A program made the position numbers and the translations under genes. The notes below the pieces were generated by a model, which had not been told where the DNA came from, ran no database searches, and was given only the letters and a program-made list of their open reading frames with translations. A stretch of DNA of 64,000 bases from NCBI GenBank assembly GCA_964390555.1, contig CAYMJU010000033.1, positions 1-64,000 on the forward strand. The letters are read 5' to 3'. How positions within the stretch are numbered: position 1 is the first letter of the stretch; each line of letters opens with the position of its first letter. Below, piece after piece: positions 42,886-50,551 of the stretch. This DNA is from CAVTWS01 sp964390555 (GTDB lineage Bacteria > Actinomycetota > Acidimicrobiia > Acidimicrobiales > SHLQ01).

Positions 42886-43689
42886 TCAGCGGCCGGTGGC
42901 GGAGAAGTGCTGGTAGTCGACGGCGCCTGACCAGGAGCCACCCCATCCCCAGCCGATCGACTCGAACGCTCGCACGACCACATCGTCGGCATAGATCCCA
43001 CCCGGGACACCCGCCGAGCGGTCCACGAACAGTTCGCCCTCGGGCGGGTCGACGAAGTCGCCATCGACGTACGGATTGACCAACGGGTTCACGTCGATGG
43101 CGGTACCGAAGGCATGGTTCGACCAGACGCCCGGACGGTACGCGACCTCGCGGCAGTTGAACGCCGAGGTGTTGTTGGCGGCCATCGACGCCGGGTCGCT
43201 GCCTTCGAACTCGTCGACCAGAACCATCTGCTGGATGGGGAACTGGGCGTCGAACAACTGGCGGAAGACCTCGACGATGTCGTCGGCCCAGTCGGCATGG
43301 ATCACCAGCTCACCGTCGTGGGGCAGCCCGTCGTAGCCCCAGTAGGAGAGCTCTACGAGCCGAAGGTCCACCAGCGAGACCGGACAGCCCTCGCGCCACG
43401 AGTAAGTCATTCGGGTGGCGATCTCGTCGTCGATCTCGACGATCCGGGAGGCGAAGGCCGGCTCGGTATCGGTGGACTCGGTCGCCGCCGTCGACGGCGC
43501 GGCTGGAGCACCACTTGAGGTCGGCTCGGTGGTCGTGTCAGCCTCGGCGCCCGTCGGGGTGCCTTCGACGACGAGCCTCGATCCCTCGAAGGTGTCGATG
43601 GCGTGGTCGGAGTCGCCGCAACCGCCCACGATCACCGTTGCGGCAACTACGACTACGAGCACGCGTCGGACGTTCACCCGTCTCGCCAC
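42886..43689 (-). CDS. M15 family D-Ala-D-Ala carboxypeptidase-like lipoprotein
   Basis: A 267-residue lipoprotein (lipobox VGGC) with a Thr/Ser/Pro-rich spacer to about residue 75 and a C-terminal M15 peptidase domain. The zinc ligands are seen in SNHAFGTAIDVNP and DYQHFS, the VanY/LdcB arrangement. It would trim peptidoglycan stems outside the membrane. Start GTG. It is the last gene of the long minus-strand run that begins at pgsA, four bases after gcvT. Confidence 0.85.
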   Translation of the reverse strand: MARRVNVRRVLVVVVAATVIVGGCGDSDHAIDTFEGSRLVVEGTPTGAEADTTTEPTSSGAPAAPSTAATESTDTEPAFASRIVEIDDEIATRMTYSWREGCPVSLVDLRLVELSYWGYDGLPHDGELVIHADWADDIVEVFRQLFDAQFPIQQMVLVDEFEGSDPASMAANNTSAFNCREVAYRPGVWSNHAFGTAIDVNPLVNPYVDGDFVDPPEGELFVDRSAGVPGGIYADDVVVRAFESIGWGWGGSWSGAVDYQHFSATGR

Positions 43690-43693
43690 CCCG

Positions 43694-44770
43694 TCATCGT
43701 TTGTGAAACGGCGGCTCGACGACTTCGACCTCGACCACGGTGCCGCGCAAGTCGACCGCGAGAACCTCGCCCACGGCCACGTCGATCGCGAGAAAACCGA
43801 GGCCGATCCCGCGCTCGATCATCGGCGAGAAGTTGCCACTGGTCAGGGACCCGACGGCCGCGCCATCTCGCGATACCACGGCACCGTCGCGCAGTGGGCG
43901 CCGGCTGCGCCCGAGCAGTCCGCGAAGGAGCCGATGAGGCCCCCGTTCTCGTTCGGCGAGCAAGGCCTCCCGCCCACGAAAACGTGGTTTCGACCACCCG
44001 ACCACCCAATCGAGGCCGGCCTGGAGCGGCGTGATGCCCGGGCCGAGCTCGTGGCCGTGCAAGGGCAAACCGGCTTCGAGCCGCAACGTGTCGCGCGCGC
44101 CGAGCCCCGCGGGAACAATTCCGGCCTCGACGATGCGGTCCCACACCGCGTTGGCGTGGTCGACCGGCACGGCGATCTCGACACCGTCTTCGCCGGTGTA
44201 GCCGGTGCCGGCGACCACGCATTCGACGCTCGCGACATCGGCGGTCGTCACACGGAATCGGCCGACCTGGGCACCCACGGGAGATATCGCGGCCAGGAGC
44301 CGTCGGGCGTCGGGGCCTTGCACCGCCACGACCGCACGGGTCGCGGTGACGTCGGCGACATCAACTCCAGCAGCGTCGAGGGCCGCGACGACGCGTGCGG
44401 TGTTCGACGCGTTGGGCATGACGTCTAACCGGCCGTCCTCGCGCCACCAGACGATGATGTCGTCGAGCACGCTGGCCTCGACGTCGAGCAAGTGGGTGTA
44501 CTGGGCGCGGCCGGGGGCGATCTTGGCGAGGTCGTTGGTGAACGCGAGCTGGAGCGCCTCGTAGGCGTCGGGACCGGTGACGCTGACCGTCCCGAGGTGG
44601 CTCACGTCGAACGCCACCGCTTGGTTGCGGCAGGCCCGATGCTCGACGAGGGTGCCCGACGGGTACGACACCGGCATCTCCCACCCGCCGAACTCGACCA
44701 TCCGGGCGCCGAGGCTCCGGTGCGCGGCATCGAGCGGCGAGCGGCGCAGTGCCCCCGACTCAGCAGCCAC
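43694..44770 (-). CDS. gcvT: Aminomethyltransferase, glycine cleavage T protein
   Basis: A 358-residue T protein, which moves the aminomethyl carbon from GcvH to tetrahydrofolate and releases ammonia. The family opening ARMVEFGGWEMPVSYP, the catalytic VSHLGTVSV region, TGEDGVEI and GLGARDTLRLEAG are present. It lies with gcvH (4 kb upstream in the same orientation) rather than with gcvP. The start is GTG 44770; about 20 residues precede the conserved part. Confidence 0.94.
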   Translation of the reverse strand: MAAESGALRRSPLDAAHRSLGARMVEFGGWEMPVSYPSGTLVEHRACRNQAVAFDVSHLGTVSVTGPDAYEALQLAFTNDLAKIAPGRAQYTHLLDVEASVLDDIIVWWREDGRLDVMPNASNTARVVAALDAAGVDVADVTATRAVVAVQGPDARRLLAAISPVGAQVGRFRVTTADVASVECVVAGTGYTGEDGVEIAVPVDHANAVWDRIVEAGIVPAGLGARDTLRLEAGLPLHGHELGPGITPLQAGLDWVVGWSKPRFRGREALLAERERGPHRLLRGLLGRSRRPLRDGAVVSRDGAAVGSLTSGNFSPMIERGIGLGFLAIDVAVGEVLAVDLRGTVVEVEVVEPPFHKR

Positions 44771-44785
44771 GGCGACGGCGCGCCA

Positions 44786-45151
44786 TCACGCCACGCGGTT
44801 GACGGCGGTGGAGACGGTGTAGCTGGCAGGCTCGCAGCCGAAGTACTTGCCGTGCAGGCGTGCCAGTTCACGCGTGTAGAGAACGGTGAGGGCTCGATCC
44901 GGGTAGCGCTCACGAAACGCCCGGATCTTGCGGTTCTTTCTGGTCACGAGCGGTTGGCGCATGGTCGTGAGCTCGATGAACACATCGTGGTCGGGCAGGT
45001 AGAAGTCGGGTGTGAACCCCACGAGAGGGCGGCCAGCATCGTCGGCGACCAGCACGAACGTGGTGGGCTCGTACTCCCAGCGGACGCCATAGAAGTCGAG
45101 CAGATCGGCGAACATCTGCTCGCTCTGGTGGGCGAACGCGGTGGGGGTCAC
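44786..45151 (-). CDS. Small PD-(D/E)XK nuclease-like protein with ELTT core
   Basis: A 121-residue protein. WEYEPTTF, FTPDFYLPDHDVFIELTTM and VTRKNRKIRAFRERYPD outline a PD-(D/E)XK-like core: PD, then E two strands later, but the catalytic E-x-K is E-L-T. The block following it, rich in Lys and Arg, could replace the missing Lys or bind nucleic acid. It resembles a small actinobacterial family in which the ELTT/RKNRK string is fixed; function is unknown. GTG 45151 overlaps the merR stop by four bases and gcvT follows 15 bases on. Confidence 0.62.
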   Translation of the reverse strand: MTPTAFAHQSEQMFADLLDFYGVRWEYEPTTFVLVADDAGRPLVGFTPDFYLPDHDVFIELTTMRQPLVTRKNRKIRAFRERYPDRALTVLYTRELARLHGKYFGCEPASYTVSTAVNRVA

Positions 45152-45639
45152 TCGCCGACGGCCAGAGGGCTGGCCGACTCGTGGATATCCCCGGGGGGGA
45201 AGAGCGAGACGATACGAGCATCAACGTCGCCTTTGACGCCGGCGAGCGGAAGGATGTTCAGCACGCCCTGACCGTTGCGGAGCAGGTCGACGATCTCCTC
45301 GCCGGTGCGCACCAGGACCGAGCGATGCCCGCTGATGACCAGATTGACGGTCGTGACGTCTTCGCCCAGGTGATCGCGCAGGTACCGGAACACCTCGCGG
45401 ACCGACTCGAGCTTGATCCCGGCGTCGAGCAGGCTCCTGATGGCCCGCAGTTCGAGCAGGTCCCGGTACGAGTAACGTCGCCGAGACCCCGAACCGCTGG
45501 CGTCGGCCACGCTCGGTCGGACCAGGTCGGTGCGGGCCCAGTAATCGAGCTGGCGATACGTGATGCCGACGATCTCGGCAGCGTGCTTGCCGCTGAAGCT
45601 GCGGAGCACCGATCGCTCGGTCTCGGTGGACTCCGGCAT
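45148..45639 (-). CDS. MerR family transcriptional regulator
   Basis: A 163-residue MerR protein. The helix-turn-helix is visible as AEIVGITYRQLDYWARTDLVRPS (in two parts near 20-42), followed by SRRRYSYRDLLELRAI and a helical arm. The C-terminal domain (VNLVISGHRSVLVRTG) is the effector region. Position after DUF151 in a gcvH-FHA-MerR-DUF151 series makes it the likely equivalent of mycobacterial Rv1830 (ResR/McdR). A GAGGAG-type ribosome site precedes the ATG. Confidence 0.85.
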   Translation of the reverse strand: MPESTETERSVLRSFSGKHAAEIVGITYRQLDYWARTDLVRPSVADASGSGSRRRYSYRDLLELRAIRSLLDAGIKLESVREVFRYLRDHLGEDVTTVNLVISGHRSVLVRTGEEIVDLLRNGQGVLNILPLAGVKGDVDARIVSLFPPGDIHESASPLAVGE

Positions 45640-45746
45640 GTGGCACTCCTCGGGATGGTGTCCGGCCGCGCCGACTCACAACGGCGAAACTACGCCCGTG
45701 TGATGAGGGTACCCGCCCGCCGACCTGAGGTCAACGACCGACGATG

Positions 45747-46238
45747 TCAGGTCTCGAAATCCCCCGGATTTATCTGGTCGATGAAGTCCCGGAACTCCTC
45801 GACGACTCGCTCGGTGTCGTCGTCGCCGGTCTCGCCGGTCTCGAGGTAGCCGGCCTGATCGAGCACCGACGCGTCGACCTGAACCGGGCACCCGACCCGT
45901 ACGGCAAGGGCAATCGCGTCGGACGGCCGGCTCGACACGGCCCGGGTCGCACCAGCGATCGCTAGGTGCAACTCCGCGAAGAACGTGCGGTCGCGCAGCT
46001 CGGTCACCACCACCTTCTCGACGGTGGCGGCGAGCGCGCCGAGGACCTCGACGATCAGATCATGGGTCATGGGGCGCGGAGTCTCGACTCCATCGAGGGC
46101 GAGCGCGATGGCCGTCGCTTCGGGGCCGCCGATGAAGATCGGCAGCAGGCGTTGGGGTTCCGCCCGCTCGCGCAGCAAGACGATCGGGTTGTTGTTCGGG
46201 AGCTCGAGCCGAACCCCGACGACATCCACGTCAACCAT
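45747..46238 (-). CDS. Bifunctional nuclease family protein (DUF151)
   Basis: A 163-residue DUF151 protein. LPIFIGGPEATAIALAL near 31-47, RPMTHDLI, and SRPSDAIALAVR near 105-116 are the family hallmarks. Plant and thermophile relatives cleave RNA and DNA, but activity in actinobacteria is unproven. The last 25 residues are very acidic. It equals Rv1829 in the mycobacterial order. TAGGGT six bases upstream gives it its own leaderless start. Confidence 0.88.
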   Translation of the reverse strand: MVDVDVVGVRLELPNNNPIVLLRERAEPQRLLPIFIGGPEATAIALALDGVETPRPMTHDLIVEVLGALAATVEKVVVTELRDRTFFAELHLAIAGATRAVSSRPSDAIALAVRVGCPVQVDASVLDQAGYLETGETGDDDTERVVEEFRDFIDQINPGDFET

Positions 46239-46244
46239 GACTCC

Positions 46245-46250
46245 ACCCTA
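46245..46250 (-). promoter_or_regulatory. -10 element TAGGGT (minus strand)
   Basis: TAGGGT on the minus strand ends six bases before the DUF151 ATG at 46238. Confidence 0.5.
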
Positions 46251-46305
46251 TCGAATCGGGGCGCCCACGGCCGGGCGCCTCACCCGCCTACTGGGGGGAG
46301 CCCTG

Positions 46306-46851
46306 TCATGGGTAGAGGTCGGCGATGTGGGCGTCGGGATCCGCGGCGAGGGCATCGGGATCGGCGAGGGAGATCGACCGCAGGTTCCGGTAGCGGCCGC
46401 AGTAGTCGAGCCCGTAGCCGAGGGCGAACGCCGACGAGATCTCATGGCCGGTGTAGTCGATGGTCACCGGGACGATGCGGCTCGACCGGCGGTCGAGCAG
46501 GCTGCACACCCGGAGGTTCCGTGGCTGACGGGCTCGCACGGCTTGAAGTACGTACGAGAGCGTCAGGCCGGTGTCGACCACGTCCTCGACGAGGACGACG
46601 TCGTGGCCGGAGATGTCGATGTCGATGTCCTTCAGGAGCCGAACCCGACCGCTGCCAGGCTCGTATGGCGTGATGGCGAGGAAGTCGACAAGGGTCGGGA
46701 CGGTCAACTGGCGGGCGACGTCGGCCAGCACGAACAACGCGCCCCGCAGAACACCGATCAGCACCACGCCGTCGGGGTGGTCGGCGTCGATGTCGCGGGC
46801 GAGGCGGGCGGTCGTCGCCGCGAGGGCGGACTCGGCGAGGAACTCGGTCAT
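46306..46851 (-). CDS. hpt: Hypoxanthine phosphoribosyltransferase
   Basis: A 181-residue purine-salvage enzyme that joins hypoxanthine or guanine to PRPP. The loop VLIGVLRGALFVLADV near 30-45 and the PRPP-binding VLVEDVVDTGLTLSYVL near 97-113 are diagnostic. It is inserted between the FtsR-like and DUF151 genes, where mycobacteria have none. A 31-residue small ORF with a strong ribosome site ends 15 bases upstream of the hpt ATG. Confidence 0.93.
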   Translation of the reverse strand: MTEFLAESALAATTARLARDIDADHPDGVVLIGVLRGALFVLADVARQLTVPTLVDFLAITPYEPGSGRVRLLKDIDIDISGHDVVLVEDVVDTGLTLSYVLQAVRARQPRNLRVCSLLDRRSSRIVPVTIDYTGHEISSAFALGYGLDYCGRYRNLRSISLADPDALAADPDAHIADLYP

Positions 46852-46866
46852 TGGACGTGCGCTGCG

Positions 46867-46962
46867 CTAGAAGGTGCGCGAATTGCGCACGCGACCCAGC
46901 AAGACGGCGCCCCTGTGGACCTGCGCAGCAAGTCGACGATCAACGGTTCGGATCACTGACAT
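46867..46962 (-). CDS. Candidate 31-residue small protein or leader peptide before hpt
   Basis: An ATG at 46962 is preceded by GGGAGGAGA, the strongest ribosome site in this cluster, and opens a 31-residue frame beginning MSVIRTVDRRLAAQVH and ending in a basic tail. The stop lies 15 bases before hpt, whose own ribosome site is weak. A hairpin GTGCGC-AATTC-GCGCAC overlaps the last codons. It could couple translation to hpt or act as a leader. It may also be chance, since the frame is short. Confidence 0.4.
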   Translation of the reverse strand: MSVIRTVDRRLAAQVHRGAVLLGRVRNSRTF

Positions 46963-46982
46963 TCTCCTCCCGATGATGCTGC

Positions 46983-47819
46983 TCAGAGAAGCAGGTCGCG
47001 CAGCGCCTGGCGGAGCATGACGTCGCGGAGCCCGTCGCCGAGCTCGGCGAGCGCCTCTAGACGCACGATCGCCGCAGACCGGCCAGCCGAACGTTGCCGT
47101 ACGAACGGGGCGACGAGCTGAGCGAGCATGCCCGACTCGCGTTCGGCGGCCACTTTGAACATGCGGAGGTGGCGAGGCTCGACGCCGTAGCCGGCGAACG
47201 CCACGGCGATCTGGCATACGACGAGAGCGTCGCCGTCATAGACGCGGTCGGGACCGATGATCCGGCTGGAGATCAGGCCGTAACGCTCGAGCTCCGCGAT
47301 TCGTTCGGCCGGTAGCCCTGTCGACGACGCCAGCTCGCTGGCGGTGAGGCTGACCGACACTGCGTCGCCGATGAACCGAGACGTCGGCGTGTCGCCGTTA
47401 CGGTTGGTCCTCAACTGGTGGGGCTCGCCGCTCAACGCTTCACGAGCGGTCGGGACAAGGGCCGAGTCGACCCCTACAGCTGCGGGAGCGCTGTGCGTCG
47501 GCGCTTCGGGCATCGTCGCGGTGAGGCCGATGAACGGCGGCGGCGCGACCCGCTCGTTCGGCGGGAGTCGGCCATCGTTGGCCTCGAGTCGGTCCTTGAT
47601 CACCTTGAGCGGCAGGAAGCTCTCGCGCTGTTGACGCAGGATCCACCGCAGGACGTCGATGTCTTCGTCGTAGAACTTGCGGTAGCCCGACGGAGTGCGC
47701 TCGGGGCCGATGAGCCCTTGGCTCTCGAGGAAACGGATCTTCGAGATTGTCACGTCAGCAAATTCGTCCTGGAGCAAGGCCAGAACCTCGCCGATCGAAC
47801 GATGTGGGCGCTCAGCCAT
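46983..47819 (-). CDS. ftsR: MerR family regulator, FtsR-like
   Basis: A 278-residue protein with an N-terminal MerR winged helix (SIGEVLALLQDEF, then FLESQGLIGPERTPSGYRKF, in the first 55 residues), a variable linker rich in Pro and Thr, and a second helix-turn-helix-like segment (LTASELASSTGLPAERI). This two-part form is typical of actinobacterial FtsR/Rv1828, an activator of ftsZ in corynebacteria. ATG 47819 lies inside the FHA gene (eight-base overlap). The assignment rests on order and architecture. Confidence 0.78.
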   Translation of the reverse strand: MAERPHRSIGEVLALLQDEFADVTISKIRFLESQGLIGPERTPSGYRKFYDEDIDVLRWILRQQRESFLPLKVIKDRLEANDGRLPPNERVAPPPFIGLTATMPEAPTHSAPAAVGVDSALVPTAREALSGEPHQLRTNRNGDTPTSRFIGDAVSVSLTASELASSTGLPAERIAELERYGLISSRIIGPDRVYDGDALVVCQIAVAFAGYGVEPRHLRMFKVAAERESGMLAQLVAPFVRQRSAGRSAAIVRLEALAELGDGLRDVMLRQALRDLLL

Positions 47820-48288
47820 CGCTGTCGGGCGCCCGATCCAGGTACACCAGCTTGAACTTGCCAATCTGGACCTCGTCACGGTCGCTCAGGTCCACGTCGC
47901 CATCGACGAGGCGGCGATTCACGTAGGTCCCGTTGAGTGACCCAGCGTCGCTCACCCTTGTGGCTCCCGACCGACGGGCGAATTGGGCGTGGCGGCGCGA
48001 CACCGTGACGTCGTCGAGGAAGATGTCGCTGTCGGGGTGGCGGCCGGCGCTGACGACGGTGCGGTCCAGGGCGAACCGGGCTCCGCTCATCGGGCCGTGC
48101 CGGACCACCAGATATGGGCTGTCGCCGGGTTCGGGCTCGTTGTCGCTGGCGAGCAGCTCGTTCAACGAGTCGACCGGCATCTGGCTGGTGTCGTCGTCGA
48201 CGCCAGCTTGGGACGCACCGCACGACGAGCAGAAATTGGCGCTGGGCTCGTTGCGGTGCCCACAACTGCGGCAGATGGGTCCGGCCAC
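47812..48288 (-). CDS. FHA-domain protein with N-terminal zinc ribbon (GarA-like)
   Basis: A 158-residue protein. Residues 6-23 form a zinc ribbon (CRSC and CSSC pairs). Residues 58-150 form an FHA domain with GR at 82-83, SRRH at 97-100 and NGTYVN at 119-124, which bind phosphothreonine. Mycobacterial GarA has the same FHA core and gene neighbours but a short phosphorylatable tail in place of the ribbon. A DDDTSQ stretch near 31-36 could be an equivalent kinase site. GarA controls glutamate and 2-oxoglutarate enzymes; the same role here is inferred. It starts at GTG two bases after gcvH. Confidence 0.82.
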   Translation of the reverse strand: MAGPICRSCGHRNEPSANFCSSCGASQAGVDDDTSQMPVDSLNELLASDNEPEPGDSPYLVVRHGPMSGARFALDRTVVSAGRHPDSDIFLDDVTVSRRHAQFARRSGATRVSDAGSLNGTYVNRRLVDGDVDLSDRDEVQIGKFKLVYLDRAPDSDG

Positions 48289-48290
48289 GC

Positions 48291-48671
48291 TCAGCCTTCC
48301 GTGAGGGCGCTATACCCGGCGGCATCGAGGAGCTGGTCGAGGTCGGCCGCCTCGGCCGGTTCGATCACGACCAGCCAGCCGGCACCATAAGGATCGACGT
48401 TCAGGTGCTCGGGGGAGGTAGCGAGCGTGGCGTTGACCTCGATGATCCGGCCGGCTACCGGTGCGTAGAGCTCGGAGACCGATTTGGTCGACTCGACCTC
48501 GCCGAGTACCTGGCCCTGTTCGACGGTCGCTCCGACCGACGGGAGTTCGACGAACACGACGTCGCCGAGCGCGTCTTGCGCATAGTCGGTAATGCCGACC
48601 CTCACGCCGCCGGACTCGGCTCGGGCCCACTCGTGATCGGTCGAGTAGCGGAGGTCAGCCGGGATGTCCAT
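48291..48671 (-). CDS. gcvH: Glycine cleavage system H protein
   Basis: A 126-residue lipoyl carrier. The lipoyl site is Lys63 in EVESTKSVSELYAP. The opening DLRYSTDHEWAR and the ending of the biotinyl/lipoyl-like hammerhead are typical. It shuttles the aminomethyl group between GcvP and GcvT. It lies three bases after pgsA and two before the FHA gene, in one tight operon. Confidence 0.95.
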   Translation of the reverse strand: MDIPADLRYSTDHEWARAESGGVRVGITDYAQDALGDVVFVELPSVGATVEQGQVLGEVESTKSVSELYAPVAGRIIEVNATLATSPEHLNVDPYGAGWLVVIEPAEAADLDQLLDAAGYSALTEG

Positions 48672-48674
48672 CGG

Positions 48675-49280
48675 TCACGAAGCTAGCCGAGCGGCTCGGC
48701 CATCGCGCAGCGCTCGACGGGCCAGGGGCACGTACTGAGCCGCCGAGTACAGGCTTATCGTCAACCCGGGCACGACGAACAACCAGGCCAGCACCATGAA
48801 CGGCGTGTCGAGCGCGGTGTCGCTCTCGCCGCCGAGAAAAAGCGGGAACGCGAACATCAAGAAGAAGGTGCCCGTTTTTCCCCACCAAGTCACGTCGATG
48901 CGCCGGGCCCCGAGGGCGCCCATCACCAAGGCGAGCAGAGCGACCGTCCCCTCGCGTGCCAACGTGACCACCGCGACAACGAGCGGGACGCTGCCATCGA
49001 CGAGGATCGCGCTGACCCCCACGAGCATGACGAGCCGGTCGACGGTCGGGTCGAGCAGCTTGCCCAGTTCGGAAACCTGCGCGAGGCGTCGAGCCAGGTA
49101 ACCGTCGACCCAGTCGGTGGCACCGATGAAGGCGAGGAGCAGCGCGGCCGCCAGCCGATCGTCGCGCCCGAAGAGCAACCACAGGAACACCGGGATGCAA
49201 GCCAGCCGCACGAGGGTGACCAAGTTTGGCCACGTGAGAATCCGCGAGCTCGCCGGCGGGTCGACGGTGTTGGCAGGCAT
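48675..49280 (-). CDS. pgsA: CDP-diacylglycerol-glycerol-3-phosphate phosphatidyltransferase-like
   Basis: A 201-residue membrane enzyme of the CDP-alcohol phosphatidyltransferase family. The full catalytic motif DG-x2-AR-x8-G-x3-D-x3-D is present around DWVDGYLARR and GKLLDPTVDR (residues 44-68). Several hydrophobic helices follow. It would make phosphatidylglycerol phosphate or a related lipid. It is the first gene of the gcvH operon, as mycobacterial pgsA2 lies close to gcvH. TACGAT six bases upstream marks the start. Confidence 0.88.
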   Translation of the reverse strand: MPANTVDPPASSRILTWPNLVTLVRLACIPVFLWLLFGRDDRLAAALLLAFIGATDWVDGYLARRLAQVSELGKLLDPTVDRLVMLVGVSAILVDGSVPLVVAVVTLAREGTVALLALVMGALGARRIDVTWWGKTGTFFLMFAFPLFLGGESDTALDTPFMVLAWLFVVPGLTISLYSAAQYVPLARRALRDGRAARLAS

Positions 49281-49286
49281 CGGCGG

Positions 49287-49292
49287 ATCGTA
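49287..49292 (-). promoter_or_regulatory. -10 element TACGAT (minus strand) of the pgsA-gcvH operon
   Basis: TACGAT is six bases before the pgsA ATG at 49280, giving a leaderless operon mRNA. A plus-strand TAGTGT at 49299-49304 may serve the divergent HIT gene. Confidence 0.5.
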
Positions 49293-49331
49293 GCCCCGTA
49301 GTGTTTGGCGCCGGCATGCCAGACTCCGGTC

Positions 49332-49757
49332 ATGGCATCGATCTTCAGTCGAATCATCGCCGGTGAGATCCCGGGTCGTTTCGTTTGGTCCGACGACCGC
49401 TGCGTCGTGATGGTCGACATTCGACCGCTGGCGCGAGGTCACGTGCTGGTGATCCCCCGCGACGAGATCGATGAATGGAGCGACCTACCAGTTGGCCTGG
49501 CCGGCCATCTGATGCAAGTCGCGCATGCGGTGTCGCGGGCTCAGCGCGAGGTGTTCCCGTGTGCCCGGGTCGGACTGATCATCGCCGGCTTCGAGGTGCC
49601 ACACGCCCACATCCACGTCGTGCCCATGGACTCGATGTCGAACCTCGATTTCGGTAACGCCGATCCCGCCGCTCGCCCCGATGACCTCGACCAGGTGACC
49701 GTCGAGCTACGCCGGGCGCTCGTCGAACAGGGCCATGGCGCGGTGGTGCCCCGATGA
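49332..49757 (+). CDS. HIT family protein
   Basis: A 141-residue histidine-triad nucleotide hydrolase. The triad HAHIHVVPM lies near residues 94-102 and the opening IFSRIIAGEIPGRFVW is typical of Hint/HIT proteins. It would hydrolyse adenosine phosphoramidates or similar. Its 3' end overlaps the convergent SRAP gene by 51 bases, so the last 17 codons are read on both strands. The start ATG 49332 sits six bases after CAGACT. Confidence 0.9.
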   Translation: MASIFSRIIAGEIPGRFVWSDDRCVVMVDIRPLARGHVLVIPRDEIDEWSDLPVGLAGHLMQVAHAVSRAQREVFPCARVGLIIAGFEVPHAHIHVVPMDSMSNLDFGNADPAARPDDLDQVTVELRRALVEQGHGAVVPR

Positions 49758-50528
49758 CACGTCGACGGCTTCGATGAGATGCGGCGACTTGTTCCGCGGG
49801 TTGTTGACGTCGGTGCTGACCGGATGGAACGTGAGGAGCGCGTCGGGCGCCGGTACGAGCAGCGCCTGAAGGGCTTCGACGTCGGTGAGTTCGGGGTCGA
49901 GCCACCGACCCCACGCGTCGGGCGGCAGGATGACCGGCATGCGGTCGTGCACCGGTGCGATGGTGGCGTTGGCGCCGCAGGTCACGATCGTGCACGACCT
50001 CAGCACCTGTCCGTCGGTGTCGGCGCCGTCCTTCGGCTTCCAGGTCTCCCACAGCCCGGCAAAGGCCAGCAGGTCGCCGTCGCCGCGATGGATGAAGACC
50101 GGCTGTTTGACCGGCTTGGCTGACTTCTTTCCCGTCGCCGGGGGCCCGGTGCTGTCCGAGCTCACGATCTGCCATTCGTAGAAGCCATCGGCGGGGATGA
50201 TGCACCGGCGCCGGGCCAGAGCGCCTTTGAACGCGTTCTTGGTCGCGATCGTCTCGGCTCGGGCGTTGATCATTCGGTTGCCGATGGACACGTCGTTGGC
50301 CCAGCGCGGCACCAGACCCCAGCGGAACACGTCGAGATGCCGTTCGGGCTCGGTGCGGGTCTCGACCACGACCATCACCCCCGTTGTCGGTGCCACGTTG
50401 AAGTTCGGCTCGGGCGTGGGTGCGACCGTTGCTGCATCCGAAGGTGGGTCAGGGGCGACGAAGCCCATGGCGCCGAAGTACTCGGCGATCTCTTCAGGTG
50501 TCGAGCTCGACACGAAACGTCCGCACAT
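49707..50528 (-). CDS. SRAP family abasic-site protein (YedK/HMCES-like)
   Basis: A 273-residue SOS-response-associated peptidase. The invariant MCGRF start places the catalytic Cys at position 2 after Met removal. NVAPTTGVMVV, WGLVPRWA, NARAETIATKNAF and ADGFYEWQ follow in the family order. Such proteins crosslink to abasic sites in single-stranded DNA and protect them. An AAGGAG ribosome site precedes the ATG at 50528. Beyond the usual core an inserted Gly/Lys stretch (GPPATGKKSAKP) lies near 135. Confidence 0.92.
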   Translation of the reverse strand: MCGRFVSSSTPEEIAEYFGAMGFVAPDPPSDAATVAPTPEPNFNVAPTTGVMVVVETRTEPERHLDVFRWGLVPRWANDVSIGNRMINARAETIATKNAFKGALARRRCIIPADGFYEWQIVSSDSTGPPATGKKSAKPVKQPVFIHRGDGDLLAFAGLWETWKPKDGADTDGQVLRSCTIVTCGANATIAPVHDRMPVILPPDAWGRWLDPELTDVEALQALLVPAPDALLTFHPVSTDVNNPRNKSPHLIEAVDVSSGHHRAMALFDERPA

Positions 50529-50551
50529 GGCCGCGCGTCTCCTTGCCTTTG

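Noticed and set aside
44786..45151. Restriction-modification or toxin-antitoxin locus
   Set aside because: No methyltransferase, specificity or antitoxin partner is adjacent, and the gene is coupled to a MerR regulator and gcvT.
43694..49280. A second glycine riboswitch ahead of gcvT or gcvH
   Set aside because: Gaps are a few bases long and contain none of the aptamer core strings; the operon start has a leaderless promoter.
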